The notes beneath the pieces are model-generated. The model saw only the letters and a program-made list of their open reading frames with translations. It was not told where the DNA came from and did not search any database. A stretch of 64,000 nt of DNA, taken from the NCBI RefSeq assembly GCF_021601385.1, contig NZ_BQHO01000016.1, positions 58,027 to 122,026 of the forward strand, read 5' to 3'. Source of the DNA: Pseudomonas parasichuanensis. Lineage in GTDB: Bacteria > Pseudomonadota > Gammaproteobacteria > Pseudomonadales > Pseudomonadaceae. The position numbers and the translations under genes are program-made. Shown here piece after piece: positions 1 through 8,923 of the stretch. Positions within the stretch are counted from its first letter, which is position 1; every line of letters starts with the position of its first letter.

Positions 1-114
1 GGGCTGTCCGTGGTGACCTGAACAGGGCAAGGCTAACAGCTTTGCAAGGTGCGTGGTGAAGGCTTCGCGGCCATCTGTTAACGTGCGTGCACCGCCCCGC
101 CGAGTCCTTGCACC

Positions 115-735
115 ATGCCCTTCGCCGACAACCTGATCGCCTTCACCCTGGCCGCCACCCTGCTGACGCTGACGCCCGGCCTGGACACCGCGCTGGTCCT
201 GCGCACCGCCGCCGTGGAAAGCCGCCGGCAAGCCTTGCGCGCGGCGCTGGGCATCAATGCCGGCTGCCTGCTGTGGGGCGCGGCGGTGGCCTTCGGCCTG
301 GGTGCGCTGATCGCGGTGTCGGAGCTGGCCTACAACCTGCTCAAGTACTGCGGCGCCGCCTACCTGGCCTGGCTGGGGGTGAACATGCTGCTGCGCCCGC
401 GCCAGTCGATGGCACCGGCCGGCGAGCAGGCGCCGGCCACCGGCAACTGGTTCGTCAAGGGCATGCTGGGCAACCTGCTCAACCCCAAGGTCGGCATCTT
501 CTATGTGTCCTTCCTGCCCCAGTTCATTCCCCAGGGCCAGCCGCTGGTGGCCTGGACCTTCGGCCTGGTGGGTATCCATGTGCTGCTGGGGCTGCTCTGG
601 GCGACCGGCTTGATCGCCGCCACCCGGCCGCTGGCCGAGGTGCTGCGCCGCGAGCGGGTGATCCGCTGGATGGATCGCTGCACGGGCCTTGTGTTCGTGC
701 TGTTCGCGGCGCGGCTGGCGTTCAGCCGGCGCTAG
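115..735 (+). CDS. LysE/RhtB-family amino acid exporter
   Basis: A 206-residue inner-membrane protein of the LysE/RhtB exporter family, which exports amino acids or related small metabolites using the proton gradient. The N-terminus has the family look: a hydrophobic helix running into the LTPGLDTALVL segment, then further helices and the GNLLNPKVGIFYVSFLPQF segment, which is the conserved NPK motif of the family. The length is normal for the family (about 205). The substrate cannot be told from sequence. It is a single gene, convergent with the McrC-like gene that ends 59 bases away. A second LysE-type gene lies at 49675-50292. Confidence 0.85.
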   Translation: MPFADNLIAFTLAATLLTLTPGLDTALVLRTAAVESRRQALRAALGINAGCLLWGAAVAFGLGALIAVSELAYNLLKYCGAAYLAWLGVNMLLRPRQSMAPAGEQAPATGNWFVKGMLGNLLNPKVGIFYVSFLPQFIPQGQPLVAWTFGLVGIHVLLGLLWATGLIAATRPLAEVLRRERVIRWMDRCTGLVFVLFAARLAFSRR

Positions 736-793
736 ACCTGCGGCAGCTGGGGATCTCTCTGCCACCGCGTCCACAGCGTCTCGAAGTACAGGC

Positions 794-2332
794 TCAGGCA
801 GGATGGTTTTGCGCAGTGCTCAACCAGTGTTCAATTCTCTTGTGCAAAGCGCCGAGGCCCGCGCCCCGTGGGTGTATCTGCGCCATCACGCCAACACGGT
901 TGCGGGTGATGAAGTCGTCTTGCCCAAGGCTCTGGTTGGCTAGTGTTCCGGGGAGCATCAGCAGGCAATAATCCGGGCGGACATCACCTAAGCGCAGGCT
1001 GTCATGGTAGAGGTGCGCGGACTCCATGGCGTCCAGCTCGCAGTACTCGCCGCTACGCCATTTCGCGTCCAGGATGAGCAAGCGTACGGCCCGGCCCTTG
1101 CGCTCGACGATCAATATGTCGGGAATTCGTTTTCGGCTGATGCTGAAGCCCTCGTGCCCCAAGGTCGGTTGAATTTTGGGAAAGACACCTTGGTAGAGCA
1201 ATTCGAGACTATGGTCGGGGCCCAGTTCGGCACGCCAGCACAGATCCGCCTCGACCGTGGTCGGGGCGGCAGGTCGCAGGCCGTTTCCAGTGCAGCCCTG
1301 GAGGGTGTGCAGTATTTGGACGAAGCACCACATTTCATAGATCCCCCAGGAATGGCTCGCATGCAGTTGGTCCCACAGTTGATGACCTTCGACGCCAAGC
1401 GCCAATGCCTGGGTTCCGAGCCGGTAGGCCTTGCCATACGAAGGCTGGGCCGCGACCTGGGCAGCGCCGGACGCGCTGCTGGCGGCCGCTGTGACGCCAG
1501 GGAACGGATGCTGTCGCAGCACCTCTAGAACGCGCGCATCGAGTGCTGCAAGCAGTGCGATTCGACGCCGGCTGCGTAGTTCCTGATGTTTCTTGGTGCC
1601 TTGCAGTTCATTTGCCGCCACACTGCGGCGCAGCGCGCAGACGGCCGCCCTGAACCTCTGTAGCAGGGCCAGCAACGCCCGGTTGGCCTGTGTGTCGACG
1701 CTCGCCCCTGAAGTCCAGGCACTGACCGGCATGTTGCTGTGCTTGGCGGCAAGCGCAGGGTTGCGAATGAGTGCGGAAAGTTTGGGATCACGCAGTGCCA
1801 CCGGGTGCAATCGACGCACCTGTGAGAGTGGAAGCTTGCCTCGCTTGGCTTGCAACTTGACATGGGGGGTGCGGGCGACCTGTTCAACGGCAGCGAGGAA
1901 GTTATGGCCGTGCTGGCGCAAGCGGGCCAGCAGTACCAGGTCCGGAAACAGTGCTGGCCGGCCGTCACTGCCGAACGCCAGGGTCGCGGCACTGATGCCG
2001 CCAAGTTGGCGAGGGTAGAGTGCACGGATCTGCGCGACCATTTCCTCGAATGACAGGTTGTCGGCCTTGGACGTCGACGAGCCCACCTGCAAGAAGTAGT
2101 CGTCTACCGAACCCGTCGGCCGCAGCACCTCCACGCGCACGCGCCCCGCGTAGAGCTTGGGCGTCCAGCGAAACCATCCGCGTGACGACGACAGTTCCTC
2201 ATCATCTACATACAGGGTGCAACCATCCTGGTCTGGCTTGAACCTGTACTCGATATCTTCCTCGAAACCGTCCAGCACAACGCCAATCTGTGCGACGACC
2301 TCCTGGCTGGCACGCTTGCGAATGGTCAGCAT
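794..2332 (-). CDS. McrC-like nuclease subunit (DUF2357 plus PD-(D/E)XK)
   Basis: A 512-residue protein that looks like the nuclease partner of the McrB-like gene upstream. The first two thirds resemble the DUF2357 region found in McrC-like proteins. Near the C-terminus the PD-(D/E)XK core is readable: RIPDILI with Asp405, then LLILDAKWR with Asp422 and Lys424, plus a preceding Glu333 in a YEMW segment. McrC proteins dock on the McrB AAA+ hexamer and cut DNA. The start codon lies 3 bases after the stop of the McrB-like gene, so the two are almost certainly co-transcribed. The family assignment is good; the modified-DNA target is unknown. Confidence 0.82.
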   Translation of the reverse strand: MLTIRKRASQEVVAQIGVVLDGFEEDIEYRFKPDQDGCTLYVDDEELSSSRGWFRWTPKLYAGRVRVEVLRPTGSVDDYFLQVGSSTSKADNLSFEEMVAQIRALYPRQLGGISAATLAFGSDGRPALFPDLVLLARLRQHGHNFLAAVEQVARTPHVKLQAKRGKLPLSQVRRLHPVALRDPKLSALIRNPALAAKHSNMPVSAWTSGASVDTQANRALLALLQRFRAAVCALRRSVAANELQGTKKHQELRSRRRIALLAALDARVLEVLRQHPFPGVTAAASSASGAAQVAAQPSYGKAYRLGTQALALGVEGHQLWDQLHASHSWGIYEMWCFVQILHTLQGCTGNGLRPAAPTTVEADLCWRAELGPDHSLELLYQGVFPKIQPTLGHEGFSISRKRIPDILIVERKGRAVRLLILDAKWRSGEYCELDAMESAHLYHDSLRLGDVRPDYCLLMLPGTLANQSLGQDDFITRNRVGVMAQIHPRGAGLGALHKRIEHWLSTAQNHPA

Positions 2333-2335
2333 GAA

Positions 2336-4582
2336 TCAGCGCCAGTAACGTGCAGAGCCGGTTTCCACCAGATCTTCGCGTAAGGCCCGTACCTTTGCCT
2401 CGCAGCGTGCGAGGCCATGTTCGATCAGCACCTCGTGAACGTGCGCTAGAGCTTTTTCGAACCGTGGTGAATGCTCACCGCGCAGCTTGGGCAGCACCTT
2501 GGCATACACAACGGCATCCAACGCGCTCATGTCGTCATCACTGGCATTGCAGAACACCAGGTAATTCAGCACATCGTTGATGGTTCGCCAGCCAAAGTGC
2601 AGCCGAACCGGCTCCAGCGCCTGAACCAGTTGGGTCAGCAATGTACGCGTCAGTTGGCGTACGCCATCGGGCAAGGTGGCATGTGACCAGCCAGGGAATC
2701 GCTCGACATCGATATCCCAGAACTCCAGGGTGTATGCCCGATCGAGAACTTTGTCCGACAGCCCGTGAGTGGTTTCATCCATGTTCAAGGTGCCAATGAT
2801 GGCCAGGTTCGCCGGATAGCGAACGCGCATCGGAACCTGGCCGATGGCGTCACCGAGTTGATGGAGTTCGATATGACCATGGGTCTCCATCGCCGAGAGA
2901 ATCGGTGCCATGTACTGTTCCGGATGAGACAGGTTCATCTCGTCGAGGATCGCCACGAAGGGGATGTCCGGGTTGTCTGCGGCCTGCAACAGCAGTTCCA
3001 GGAACGGCGTGCTCAGGTAGGTGGACTCCTGGATCGGGCTGACGTAACCCAGTAATGGGCTGGGGTCGTACCAGCCGGGCTGCACAGGAATCACCCGGAT
3101 CCTGTGGGTGTCCTGGGGTTGCACCTGGCACAGCGCCTGGGCGTAGTTGAGTGCCAGCTGCGTCTTGCCGGAACCGGATATCCCCGACAGTACCGCAAAG
3201 TGCCGAACCGGGTGGCTCCACAGGCCTGCGTGCAATTCACTGACCAGTCTCCCATCCAGTGCCAACTGGTCACCGAACTGCTGATCGAGACGTTCCTTGA
3301 TGAGCCAGGTACTGGGGAGCTCTGCCCGATCACTGTCCGACCCCGACAACACCTCGTCCTCTTGTGCATCGGTCGTCAGGGGCTCCGGTACCCAGTCGAT
3401 CATGCTTGCCCAGTGTTGGCCACGCTCGGTCAATTTCAGCAGCTTGCCTGTGGCTGGGACAATCAGTCCCAGCGAAATGAACCAGCCGATGATCGACGAG
3501 GGTGTGAAACTGGTGGTCCAGCCAGGGTTGACCGACTGCAGCAACTCGATCAGTTGCACCTTGCGCTTTGGTCCGGCTGCCAGGGCCATGAGCAGATGAT
3601 CCGTACCCAGCACACGGGTCAACAAGTGATCGGCAAACTCATCCGGGTCCTGGCTTTCCAGCAGGTTCATGCCTCGCGCTGTCAGCTGGTAGCTGTCGCC
3701 CTCGCGCTTGCACAGGTCGAACTCTCGCGAGATCACATTGATCATGGTCCCGATGCTGTTGTCGGCCAGGTTCGGGTTGTGCTGTCTGAGCAGATCAGCG
3801 AACTCATCCCGGGTGACCCCTTCATTGAGTTCCGGCAGCAGCGCCAGCAGGGTCTGCAAACCTCCGCCCAAGGACGTCAGCCCTTTGCGCCGCATGAGTG
3901 CGGGGAGTGGGGAGAGGCCTTCATCAACGGCGGCTATCGAGCTGTTGCTTTCGGTCGTGTTGCTGGTTTCCAGGCGCTCATAGAGCAACCAGGGTATGCA
4001 CACCTGGGTTACTTGCGAGACCTGGCCCGCGCAGGCTTGCAATGCACGATCGGTCCTGGCGCGAATGGCCCTGTGCATTTGCACGGCATGGTCGTGACGG
4101 TGGCCCCCGAGTTTGCGGTGCAGCGTCTTGAGCCGCCCGAGATCCGAGAGCGTGGTGAAGTGTTCAGGATACAGTGCGCACAACACGCGATTGAGCTTCA
4201 ACCACGGCATACGGTCGCACAATGTCCTGAGCCTGCTCACCAACCCGTCATACAACTCGATCAGGTGAGACTCCACCAGCACAGGATCATCCGGCAACGG
4301 CCTGCTCACTTCGGATGCAAACCACACCACGAATGGCTCGCTGCGCAGCGCAGGTTCAATACGCACATGGCCGGCGCCAGTGCTGGTTACCGGATTCTCG
4401 TTCCAGAGCCTACGCAGGAAATCCGGATCTTGCAGTCTGTAAGGGGTGTGCTTGCGGACGTCGGCGAGGAATACCTCAAGCTCGATCATCCAGCCGTTAG
4501 TGCCTTTGTGCAGCATCGAGCTGGCGAGAATGGACTCGATGTGGCCCTGCAACTCCTTTTCTGTCACGACACTGACGCTCAC
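2336..4582 (-). CDS. McrB-like AAA+ NTPase of a type IV restriction system
   Basis: A 748-residue protein, counted from a GTG at 4582 with AGAGGGA a few bases upstream; an in-frame ATG at 4657 exists but has no better ribosome site. The C-terminal third is an McrB-type AAA+ domain: Walker A GISGSGKT (467-474), Walker B ILDEMNLS (Asp547, Glu548), and a sensor region GTLNMDET...LDRA (597-616) in place of the usual MNTADRS-like motif. Residues about 230-400 look like two tandem winged-helix modules rather than the E. coli 5-methylcytosine domain. In McrBC the NTPase recognises modified DNA, translocates and activates McrC. Its partner follows after 3 bases. Confidence 0.8.
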   Translation of the reverse strand: MSVSVVTEKELQGHIESILASSMLHKGTNGWMIELEVFLADVRKHTPYRLQDPDFLRRLWNENPVTSTGAGHVRIEPALRSEPFVVWFASEVSRPLPDDPVLVESHLIELYDGLVSRLRTLCDRMPWLKLNRVLCALYPEHFTTLSDLGRLKTLHRKLGGHRHDHAVQMHRAIRARTDRALQACAGQVSQVTQVCIPWLLYERLETSNTTESNSSIAAVDEGLSPLPALMRRKGLTSLGGGLQTLLALLPELNEGVTRDEFADLLRQHNPNLADNSIGTMINVISREFDLCKREGDSYQLTARGMNLLESQDPDEFADHLLTRVLGTDHLLMALAAGPKRKVQLIELLQSVNPGWTTSFTPSSIIGWFISLGLIVPATGKLLKLTERGQHWASMIDWVPEPLTTDAQEDEVLSGSDSDRAELPSTWLIKERLDQQFGDQLALDGRLVSELHAGLWSHPVRHFAVLSGISGSGKTQLALNYAQALCQVQPQDTHRIRVIPVQPGWYDPSPLLGYVSPIQESTYLSTPFLELLLQAADNPDIPFVAILDEMNLSHPEQYMAPILSAMETHGHIELHQLGDAIGQVPMRVRYPANLAIIGTLNMDETTHGLSDKVLDRAYTLEFWDIDVERFPGWSHATLPDGVRQLTRTLLTQLVQALEPVRLHFGWRTINDVLNYLVFCNASDDDMSALDAVVYAKVLPKLRGEHSPRFEKALAHVHEVLIEHGLARCEAKVRALREDLVETGSARYWR

Positions 4583-4878
4583 GGATCCCTCTACTGTGCT
4601 TGTCCATTGACGAAGGCGGCATGCTAATGCCTTTGTTGCCCTATGGCCATGATCCATTGCCGCCGGCTCATGTAACAGGCGCAGGCCAATTCAGGTGTGG
4701 GTCCGAGGACCAATGGTCCCCCGCGTCCGGCCATGTACCGAGCCTTTTAACCTCGCAACCCTCTGCTACCCTTGACCCTCAGCCCCGAGGCTGAAGTCAG
4801 TCGCTCGCCTTGCCAGCGTTCACCTCCCAGGCCCAGACCCATCCCGTTCGAGCGTCAAGACCCACCTGGGAGGTGTGT

Positions 4879-6267
4879 ATGCGCACTCGATTTTGCTGTG
4901 TGCTGGCCGTGATGCTGCTGGCGCAGGGCGTACCTTCCCCCGCGCAGGCAGCAGACCCGGCGCCACCCGCACCCGCACCTGCTGCTGCCAGCAGCCAGGA
5001 CGCGGTGTTCACGCAAGAGCAGCTGGACCAGATGCTAGCCCCCATTGCCCTGTACCCCGACCCGTTGCTGGCGCAGGTGTTGATGGCCAGCACCTACCCG
5101 GGGGAGGTGGCCGAAGCGGTGACCTGGTCCAAGGCCCACCCGGACGCCAAGGGCGATGACGCGGTCAAGCAAGTGGCCGGCCAGCCCTGGGACCCGAGTG
5201 TGCAGGCCCTGGTGGCCTTCCCCCAGGTGCTCGCCACGCTGGGCCAGGACCCGGTCTGGGTGCAGCGCCTGGGCGATGCCTTCCTGGCCCAGCCGGACGA
5301 CCTGATGAACGGCGTGCAACGCCTGCGTCAGCAGGCCAAGGCCGCCGGCAACCTGCAGAGCAACCAGTACCAGAACGTCACCGTGCAGGCCGCGCCGGCC
5401 AGCCAGCCCGCGGCCAGCCAGAGCGCCCCGGCCAGCAACCAGACCATCATCATCCAGCCCGCCGACCCGCAGACGGTCTACGTACCCAGCTACAACCCCA
5501 CGACCACCTACGGCACCTGGGCCTACCCGGCGTCGCCACCGGCCTACTATCCGCCACCGCCTGCTTATTATCCGGGCCAGGCGCTGGTCGCCGGGCTGGC
5601 GTTCGGCACCGGGGTGGCGATCGTGGCGTCGTTGTGGGGCGACTGCGACTGGAACCACCACGACGTCGATATCAACGTCAATCGCTATAACAGCCTCAAC
5701 GTCAACAACCCGATCAACACCGTCAACAACAAATGGCAGCACAACCCGGTGCACCGTGACGGCGTGCCTTACCGCGATGCTCGCAACCGCGAGCAATACG
5801 GCCGCCAGTTGGACGGTGCACGCGACCGCGCCGCCTACCGTGGCGACGATGCGCAGCGTGCCAGGGAGCGGCAGAACGCGCTGAACTCGCTGGACCGCCA
5901 TGGCATCGAGCGGCCCGCCACCAGCAATGTGCAGGCCCGTGACCGGGTGCGCGAAGCCCAGGCCCAGCGCAATGACAGCCGCCTTGCCGAGCGGCGCCAG
6001 GATGCGCCCAGAACCAACCTGGGTGCCCAGCAGCGTCAAGGGCAAGGCCAGGCCCGCCAGCAACTGGCGCAACGCCAGGGCGCCGGTGCTGCCCGCAATA
6101 ATGCCTTCGAGGGCGTGCGCTCACCGTCGCGCAGCAGCCTGCAGGCTGACCGGGGCCGCACCAGCCAGGCCTTTGCCCAGCGTGGCGGCGGCCAGCGGGC
6201 GGCAGGGCAACAGATTTCCCGGCCCAGCGGCGGGGGCGGGCGCTTTCATGGAGGGGGCCGGCGATGA
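4879..6267 (+). CDS. DUF3300 domain exported protein
   Basis: A 462-residue exported protein. I start it at the ATG at 4879, which follows GGGAGG and opens a clean signal peptide (MRTRFCCVLAVMLLAQG, Ala-rich cleavage region near residue 25). Residues about 45-170 form the conserved DUF3300 domain (FTQEQLDQMLAPIALYPDPLL). A Tyr/Pro-rich linker, one hydrophobic helix and a long Arg/Gln-rich low-complexity tail follow. The biochemical role of DUF3300 is unknown; in many proteobacteria it is paired with a DUF2950 gene, as here, where the next gene overlaps it by 4 bases. A cell-envelope role is likely. Confidence 0.85.
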   Translation: MRTRFCCVLAVMLLAQGVPSPAQAADPAPPAPAPAAASSQDAVFTQEQLDQMLAPIALYPDPLLAQVLMASTYPGEVAEAVTWSKAHPDAKGDDAVKQVAGQPWDPSVQALVAFPQVLATLGQDPVWVQRLGDAFLAQPDDLMNGVQRLRQQAKAAGNLQSNQYQNVTVQAAPASQPAASQSAPASNQTIIIQPADPQTVYVPSYNPTTTYGTWAYPASPPAYYPPPPAYYPGQALVAGLAFGTGVAIVASLWGDCDWNHHDVDINVNRYNSLNVNNPINTVNNKWQHNPVHRDGVPYRDARNREQYGRQLDGARDRAAYRGDDAQRARERQNALNSLDRHGIERPATSNVQARDRVREAQAQRNDSRLAERRQDAPRTNLGAQQRQGQGQARQQLAQRQGAGAARNNAFEGVRSPSRSSLQADRGRTSQAFAQRGGGQRAAGQQISRPSGGGGRFHGGGRR

Positions 6268-7154
6268 ACAGGCATAGCGCAAGGGTGTTATGGCTCGCGG
6301 CCTGCCTGGCCTGGCCAAGCCTCGTGGCAGCGCAGGAACACTTCGCCACTGCGGAACAGGCCGTTGAAGCCTTCGTCAGTGCACTGCGCACCCAGCCACT
6401 GGACGAAGCGCGCTTTGGCCAGCTGTTGGGCGAGGACTGGCGCACCTACATACCCCGTGGCGGTGTGCAGCACCGCGACGTCGACACGTTTCTTACCCAA
6501 TTCGCTAAAGCGCACCGCATAGAACGGACAGCCGAGCACCGCGCGCTGCTGGCAGTGGGTGAGGCGCACTGGACCTTGCCCATCCCCTTGGTCCAAGGTG
6601 CCAACGGCTGGCATTTCGACCTCAAGGCCGGCAGTGCCGAGATCCGCGCCCGGCGCATCGGCCGCGACGAACTGGCGGTGCTGCAATCGATGCTGGCCTA
6701 CCACGACGCGCAGATGGAGTACGCCAGCCAGGACCGCAACGGCAACGGCGCATTGGAGTATGCCCGGCGGATCTTCAGCACCCCGGGCCAGCACGACGGC
6801 CTGTACTGGGCCGATGACGGCGATGGCCAGATCAGCCCGCTGGGCCCGTTGTTCGGCCAGGAACAGGCGGGTGAGGACTGGTACGGCTATCACTTCCGCA
6901 TCCTCGAAGCCCAGGGCCCGTCGGCGCCGGGCGGCGCTTATGACTACCTGATCGGCGACCGCATGAGCCGTGGCTTCGCCCTGGTCGCCTGGCCGGCCCG
7001 CTACGACGACAGCGGGGTGATGAGCTTCATGATCAGCCACGATGGTGAGGTGTTCGAGAAGGACCTGGGGCCGGAAGGCGAGCAAGTGGCGAAGGCGATG
7101 AAACGCTTTGATCCGGACAGCAGCTGGAAACCGGTGGCAGTGGGCGGCGATTAG
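6264..7154 (+). CDS. DUF2950 family exported protein
   Basis: A 296-residue exported protein of the DUF2950 family, starting inside the stop codon of the DUF3300 gene (ATGA overlap), so the two are translationally coupled. A signal peptide spans about residues 1-24 (LAACLAWPSLVAA, cleavage before QEHF). The mature part carries family-typical stretches such as FATAEQAVEAFVSALRT and the late GAYDYLIGDRMSRGFALVAW block. Function is not established for the family. The last 24 coding bases before the terminal codons recur downstream of the next gene (see the repeat at 7919-7941). Confidence 0.85.
   Translation: MNRHSARVLWLAACLAWPSLVAAQEHFATAEQAVEAFVSALRTQPLDEARFGQLLGEDWRTYIPRGGVQHRDVDTFLTQFAKAHRIERTAEHRALLAVGEAHWTLPIPLVQGANGWHFDLKAGSAEIRARRIGRDELAVLQSMLAYHDAQMEYASQDRNGNGALEYARRIFSTPGQHDGLYWADDGDGQISPLGPLFGQEQAGEDWYGYHFRILEAQGPSAPGGAYDYLIGDRMSRGFALVAWPARYDDSGVMSFMISHDGEVFEKDLGPEGEQVAKAMKRFDPDSSWKPVAVGGD
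7102..7124 (+). repeat. Direct repeat, copy 1 (3' end of DUF2950 gene)
   Basis: The stretch AACGCTTTGATCCGGACAGC plus the following three bases lies near the 3' end of the DUF2950 gene. It recurs with one mismatch at 7919-7941, just beyond the GST gene. The pair brackets the GST gene and may mark its insertion. Confidence 0.7.
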
Positions 7155-7290
7155 CCGCTCGGCCCATGGCTTGCAGATCGCATGATGTTTGAATTGACCC
7201 TGTGGTAGCGGGCGTGATCTGCTCGGCGTCTTCGCGGCTGAATCGAAGCGGCGAATGGCCTATTGATCCTTCAAAGGAAGCTGAAGATCC

Positions 7291-7917
7291 ATGTCCGACT
7301 ACAAGCTCCACTGCTTCGCCGAATCCGGCAATGCCTACAAAGCGGCCCTGATGCTTGAACTCACCGGCCAGCCCTGGCAGGCGGTGTTCGTCGATTTCTT
7401 CAACGGCCAGACCCGCGACCAGGCCTGGCGCGACCAGGTCAACGAACAGGGCGAAGTCCCGGTGCTGGAGCACGCCGGTGAAACGCTCACCCAGTCGGCG
7501 CTGATCCTCGAATACCTGGCCGAACGCACCGGCCAGTTCGGCCCGCGGAATGACGCCGAGAAGCGCGAGATCTGGCGCTGGATGCTGTTCGACAACCACA
7601 AGTTCACCGCTTACTACGCGGCGCTGCGGTTCATCTTCTGCCTGAAAAACTCCGGTGAGACCGATGTCACGCGGTTCCTGCGCGAGCGGGCCACGGCTGC
7701 CTACCGCATCGTCGATGCGCACCTGGCGCAAACGCCGTTCATGGTCGGTGGCCGGCTGACCATCGCCGACCTGTCGCTGGCGGGGTATGTCTTCATGCCC
7801 GAGGACACCGGGATCGACCTGAAGCAGTTCGCGCATATCGAGGCGTGGAAGGCGCGGATCATGGCGCTGCCGGGGTGGAAGCATCCCTATGAGCTGATGC
7901 CGCGGGCGGCGGGGTGA
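7291..7917 (+). CDS. Glutathione S-transferase family protein
   Basis: A 208-residue cytosolic GST-fold protein. Residues 1-80 form a thioredoxin-like domain with the glutathione-site segment QGEVPVLEHAGETLTQSALI, followed by the all-helical C-terminal domain with the late N-capping motif LTIADLSLAGYVFM. Glutathione transferases conjugate glutathione to electrophiles or act as thiol-dependent isomerases; the substrate here is unknown. An AAAGGAAG ribosome site precedes the ATG. The gene sits alone between the DUF2950 gene and a convergent nucleotidyltransferase, and is bracketed by a 23-base direct repeat. Confidence 0.88.
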   Translation: MSDYKLHCFAESGNAYKAALMLELTGQPWQAVFVDFFNGQTRDQAWRDQVNEQGEVPVLEHAGETLTQSALILEYLAERTGQFGPRNDAEKREIWRWMLFDNHKFTAYYAALRFIFCLKNSGETDVTRFLRERATAAYRIVDAHLAQTPFMVGGRLTIADLSLAGYVFMPEDTGIDLKQFAHIEAWKARIMALPGWKHPYELMPRAAG

Positions 7918-7918
7918 C

Positions 7919-7941
7919 AAACGCTTCGATCCGGACAGCAG
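7919..7941 (+). repeat. Direct repeat, copy 2, after the GST gene
   Basis: A 23-base copy of the sequence at 7102-7124 with one C/T difference, directly after the GST stop codon. Downstream of it the sequence no longer matches the DUF2950 gene. Confidence 0.7.
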
Positions 7942-7959
7942 CCGCCCACGGCCCGCGGT

Positions 7960-8520
7960 TCAGTCCACGATGTGCAGCTCCGGCCAGCGCGCCCGATAGC
8001 TTTCGGCCTTGGCGCGGAACATTGCAGGCTGGTGGTTGAGCGGATTGCTGCGCAGCAGATCATGCTGTAGGTCGTCGAGGCCGTGGGTGCTATACAGCTC
8101 GCCACTGGCGATGCCCAGGCCCAGGCAGGTCGAGCTGACCAGGTAACGGTCGATGCCTTCGGTGACCTTGGTCAGGCGCGGGTAGGGCGCGCCGAAGCGC
8201 GCGGCGTACCACAGGTGCACCCGGGCCTGGTTGCGTGCCTCCAGGGTGACGCCGAGGTCGGCGCCCAGCGCCTGGACGGCCTGGATCACCCGCTCTTCAG
8301 CCTCCCAGGAAAGGTCCTGGTCGAAGTAGATGATGTCGTAGTCCTTCACGCCCCAGCCCGGCTCGCGGCCTGCGCGGTGGTTCCACAGGGCCTGGAACAG
8401 GCAGCCGGCAGTGAGCATGCCGCCGGGCAGGTCGAGCGCTGGCAGGCGGTCGAGCAAAATGCGGTTGATCGGGTTTTCCAGCGCCAGCGCGATCACGCGC
8501 TCGGGGGTGAGGGGTGGCAT
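7960..8520 (-). CDS. Nucleotidyltransferase family protein (DUF925 type)
   Basis: A 186-residue soluble protein of the nucleotidyltransferase-like family formerly called DUF925. The YDIIYFDQDLSWEAEE segment contains the acidic residues expected at the metal site of such folds, preceded by the family-typical LPGGMLTAGCLFQALWNHRAG (glycine-rich loop). Members of this family are widespread and uncharacterised; the acceptor substrate is unknown. The gene stands alone on the minus strand, separated from the small lipoprotein gene by 56 bases. Confidence 0.8.
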   Translation of the reverse strand: MPPLTPERVIALALENPINRILLDRLPALDLPGGMLTAGCLFQALWNHRAGREPGWGVKDYDIIYFDQDLSWEAEERVIQAVQALGADLGVTLEARNQARVHLWYAARFGAPYPRLTKVTEGIDRYLVSSTCLGLGIASGELYSTHGLDDLQHDLLRSNPLNHQPAMFRAKAESYRARWPELHIVD

Positions 8521-8576
8521 CGTCCAGTCCTTGGCAATGGCAGGGGCTGCGAGGATAACCGGTTCGGTTGGCGGTG

Positions 8577-8816
8577 TTAACCGCGTGTCGGGGTGGGGCC
8601 GGTGGCCGTTTCGCTCACCGCTTGCTGCTGGTCCGCACGCAGCACTGCAAGCCTGCGCTGCTCGTATTGCTCCTGGTCAAGCCCCTGGCGTTGCAGTGCT
8701 TCGAGCTGCAACTGGCGGGTTTCCCCGGCGGTGTAGGGGCGCAGTTCGGGGTGGTTGGCGCAACCGCTCAATACGGCGATGGCCAAGGCAGCGAGCAACA
8801 GGCGGGGGGTGTTCAT
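8577..8816 (-). CDS. Small lipoprotein
   Basis: A 79-residue lipoprotein of unknown role. The signal sequence MNTPRLLLAALAIAVLSGC ends in a good lipobox (LSGC, Cys19). The mature part is only about 60 residues, charged and Gln/Glu-rich (ETRQLQLEALQRQGLDQEQY), probably helical. It lies downstream of the TonB-dependent receptor in the same direction but is separated from it by a strong hairpin, so co-transcription is doubtful. Confidence 0.7.
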   Translation of the reverse strand: MNTPRLLLAALAIAVLSGCANHPELRPYTAGETRQLQLEALQRQGLDQEQYEQRRLAVLRADQQQAVSETATGPTPTRG

Positions 8817-8883
8817 CGGGCGCTTTCCATGATCGGCAGATCGATGGAGCGAGCATAGGGCGCGCGCCCGATGAGGAGAAATT

Positions 8884-8914
8884 GCCGCGCTCGATAGTGA
8901 CTATCGAGCGCGGC
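8884..8914 (-). terminator. Hairpin terminator after the TonB-dependent receptor
   Basis: A perfect 14-base inverted repeat (arm GCCGCGCTCGATAG) with a 3-base loop lies 10 bases past the receptor stop codon. Read on the minus strand it is followed by AATTTCTCC, a short T-containing tail. It probably ends receptor transcription. Confidence 0.65.
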
Positions 8915-8923
8915 GAGGGGCGG

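Noticed and set aside
1-114. An upstream gene at the window start
   Set aside because: The first 114 bases contain no start or stop arrangement that supports a gene end; they are probably the leader of the LysE-type gene.
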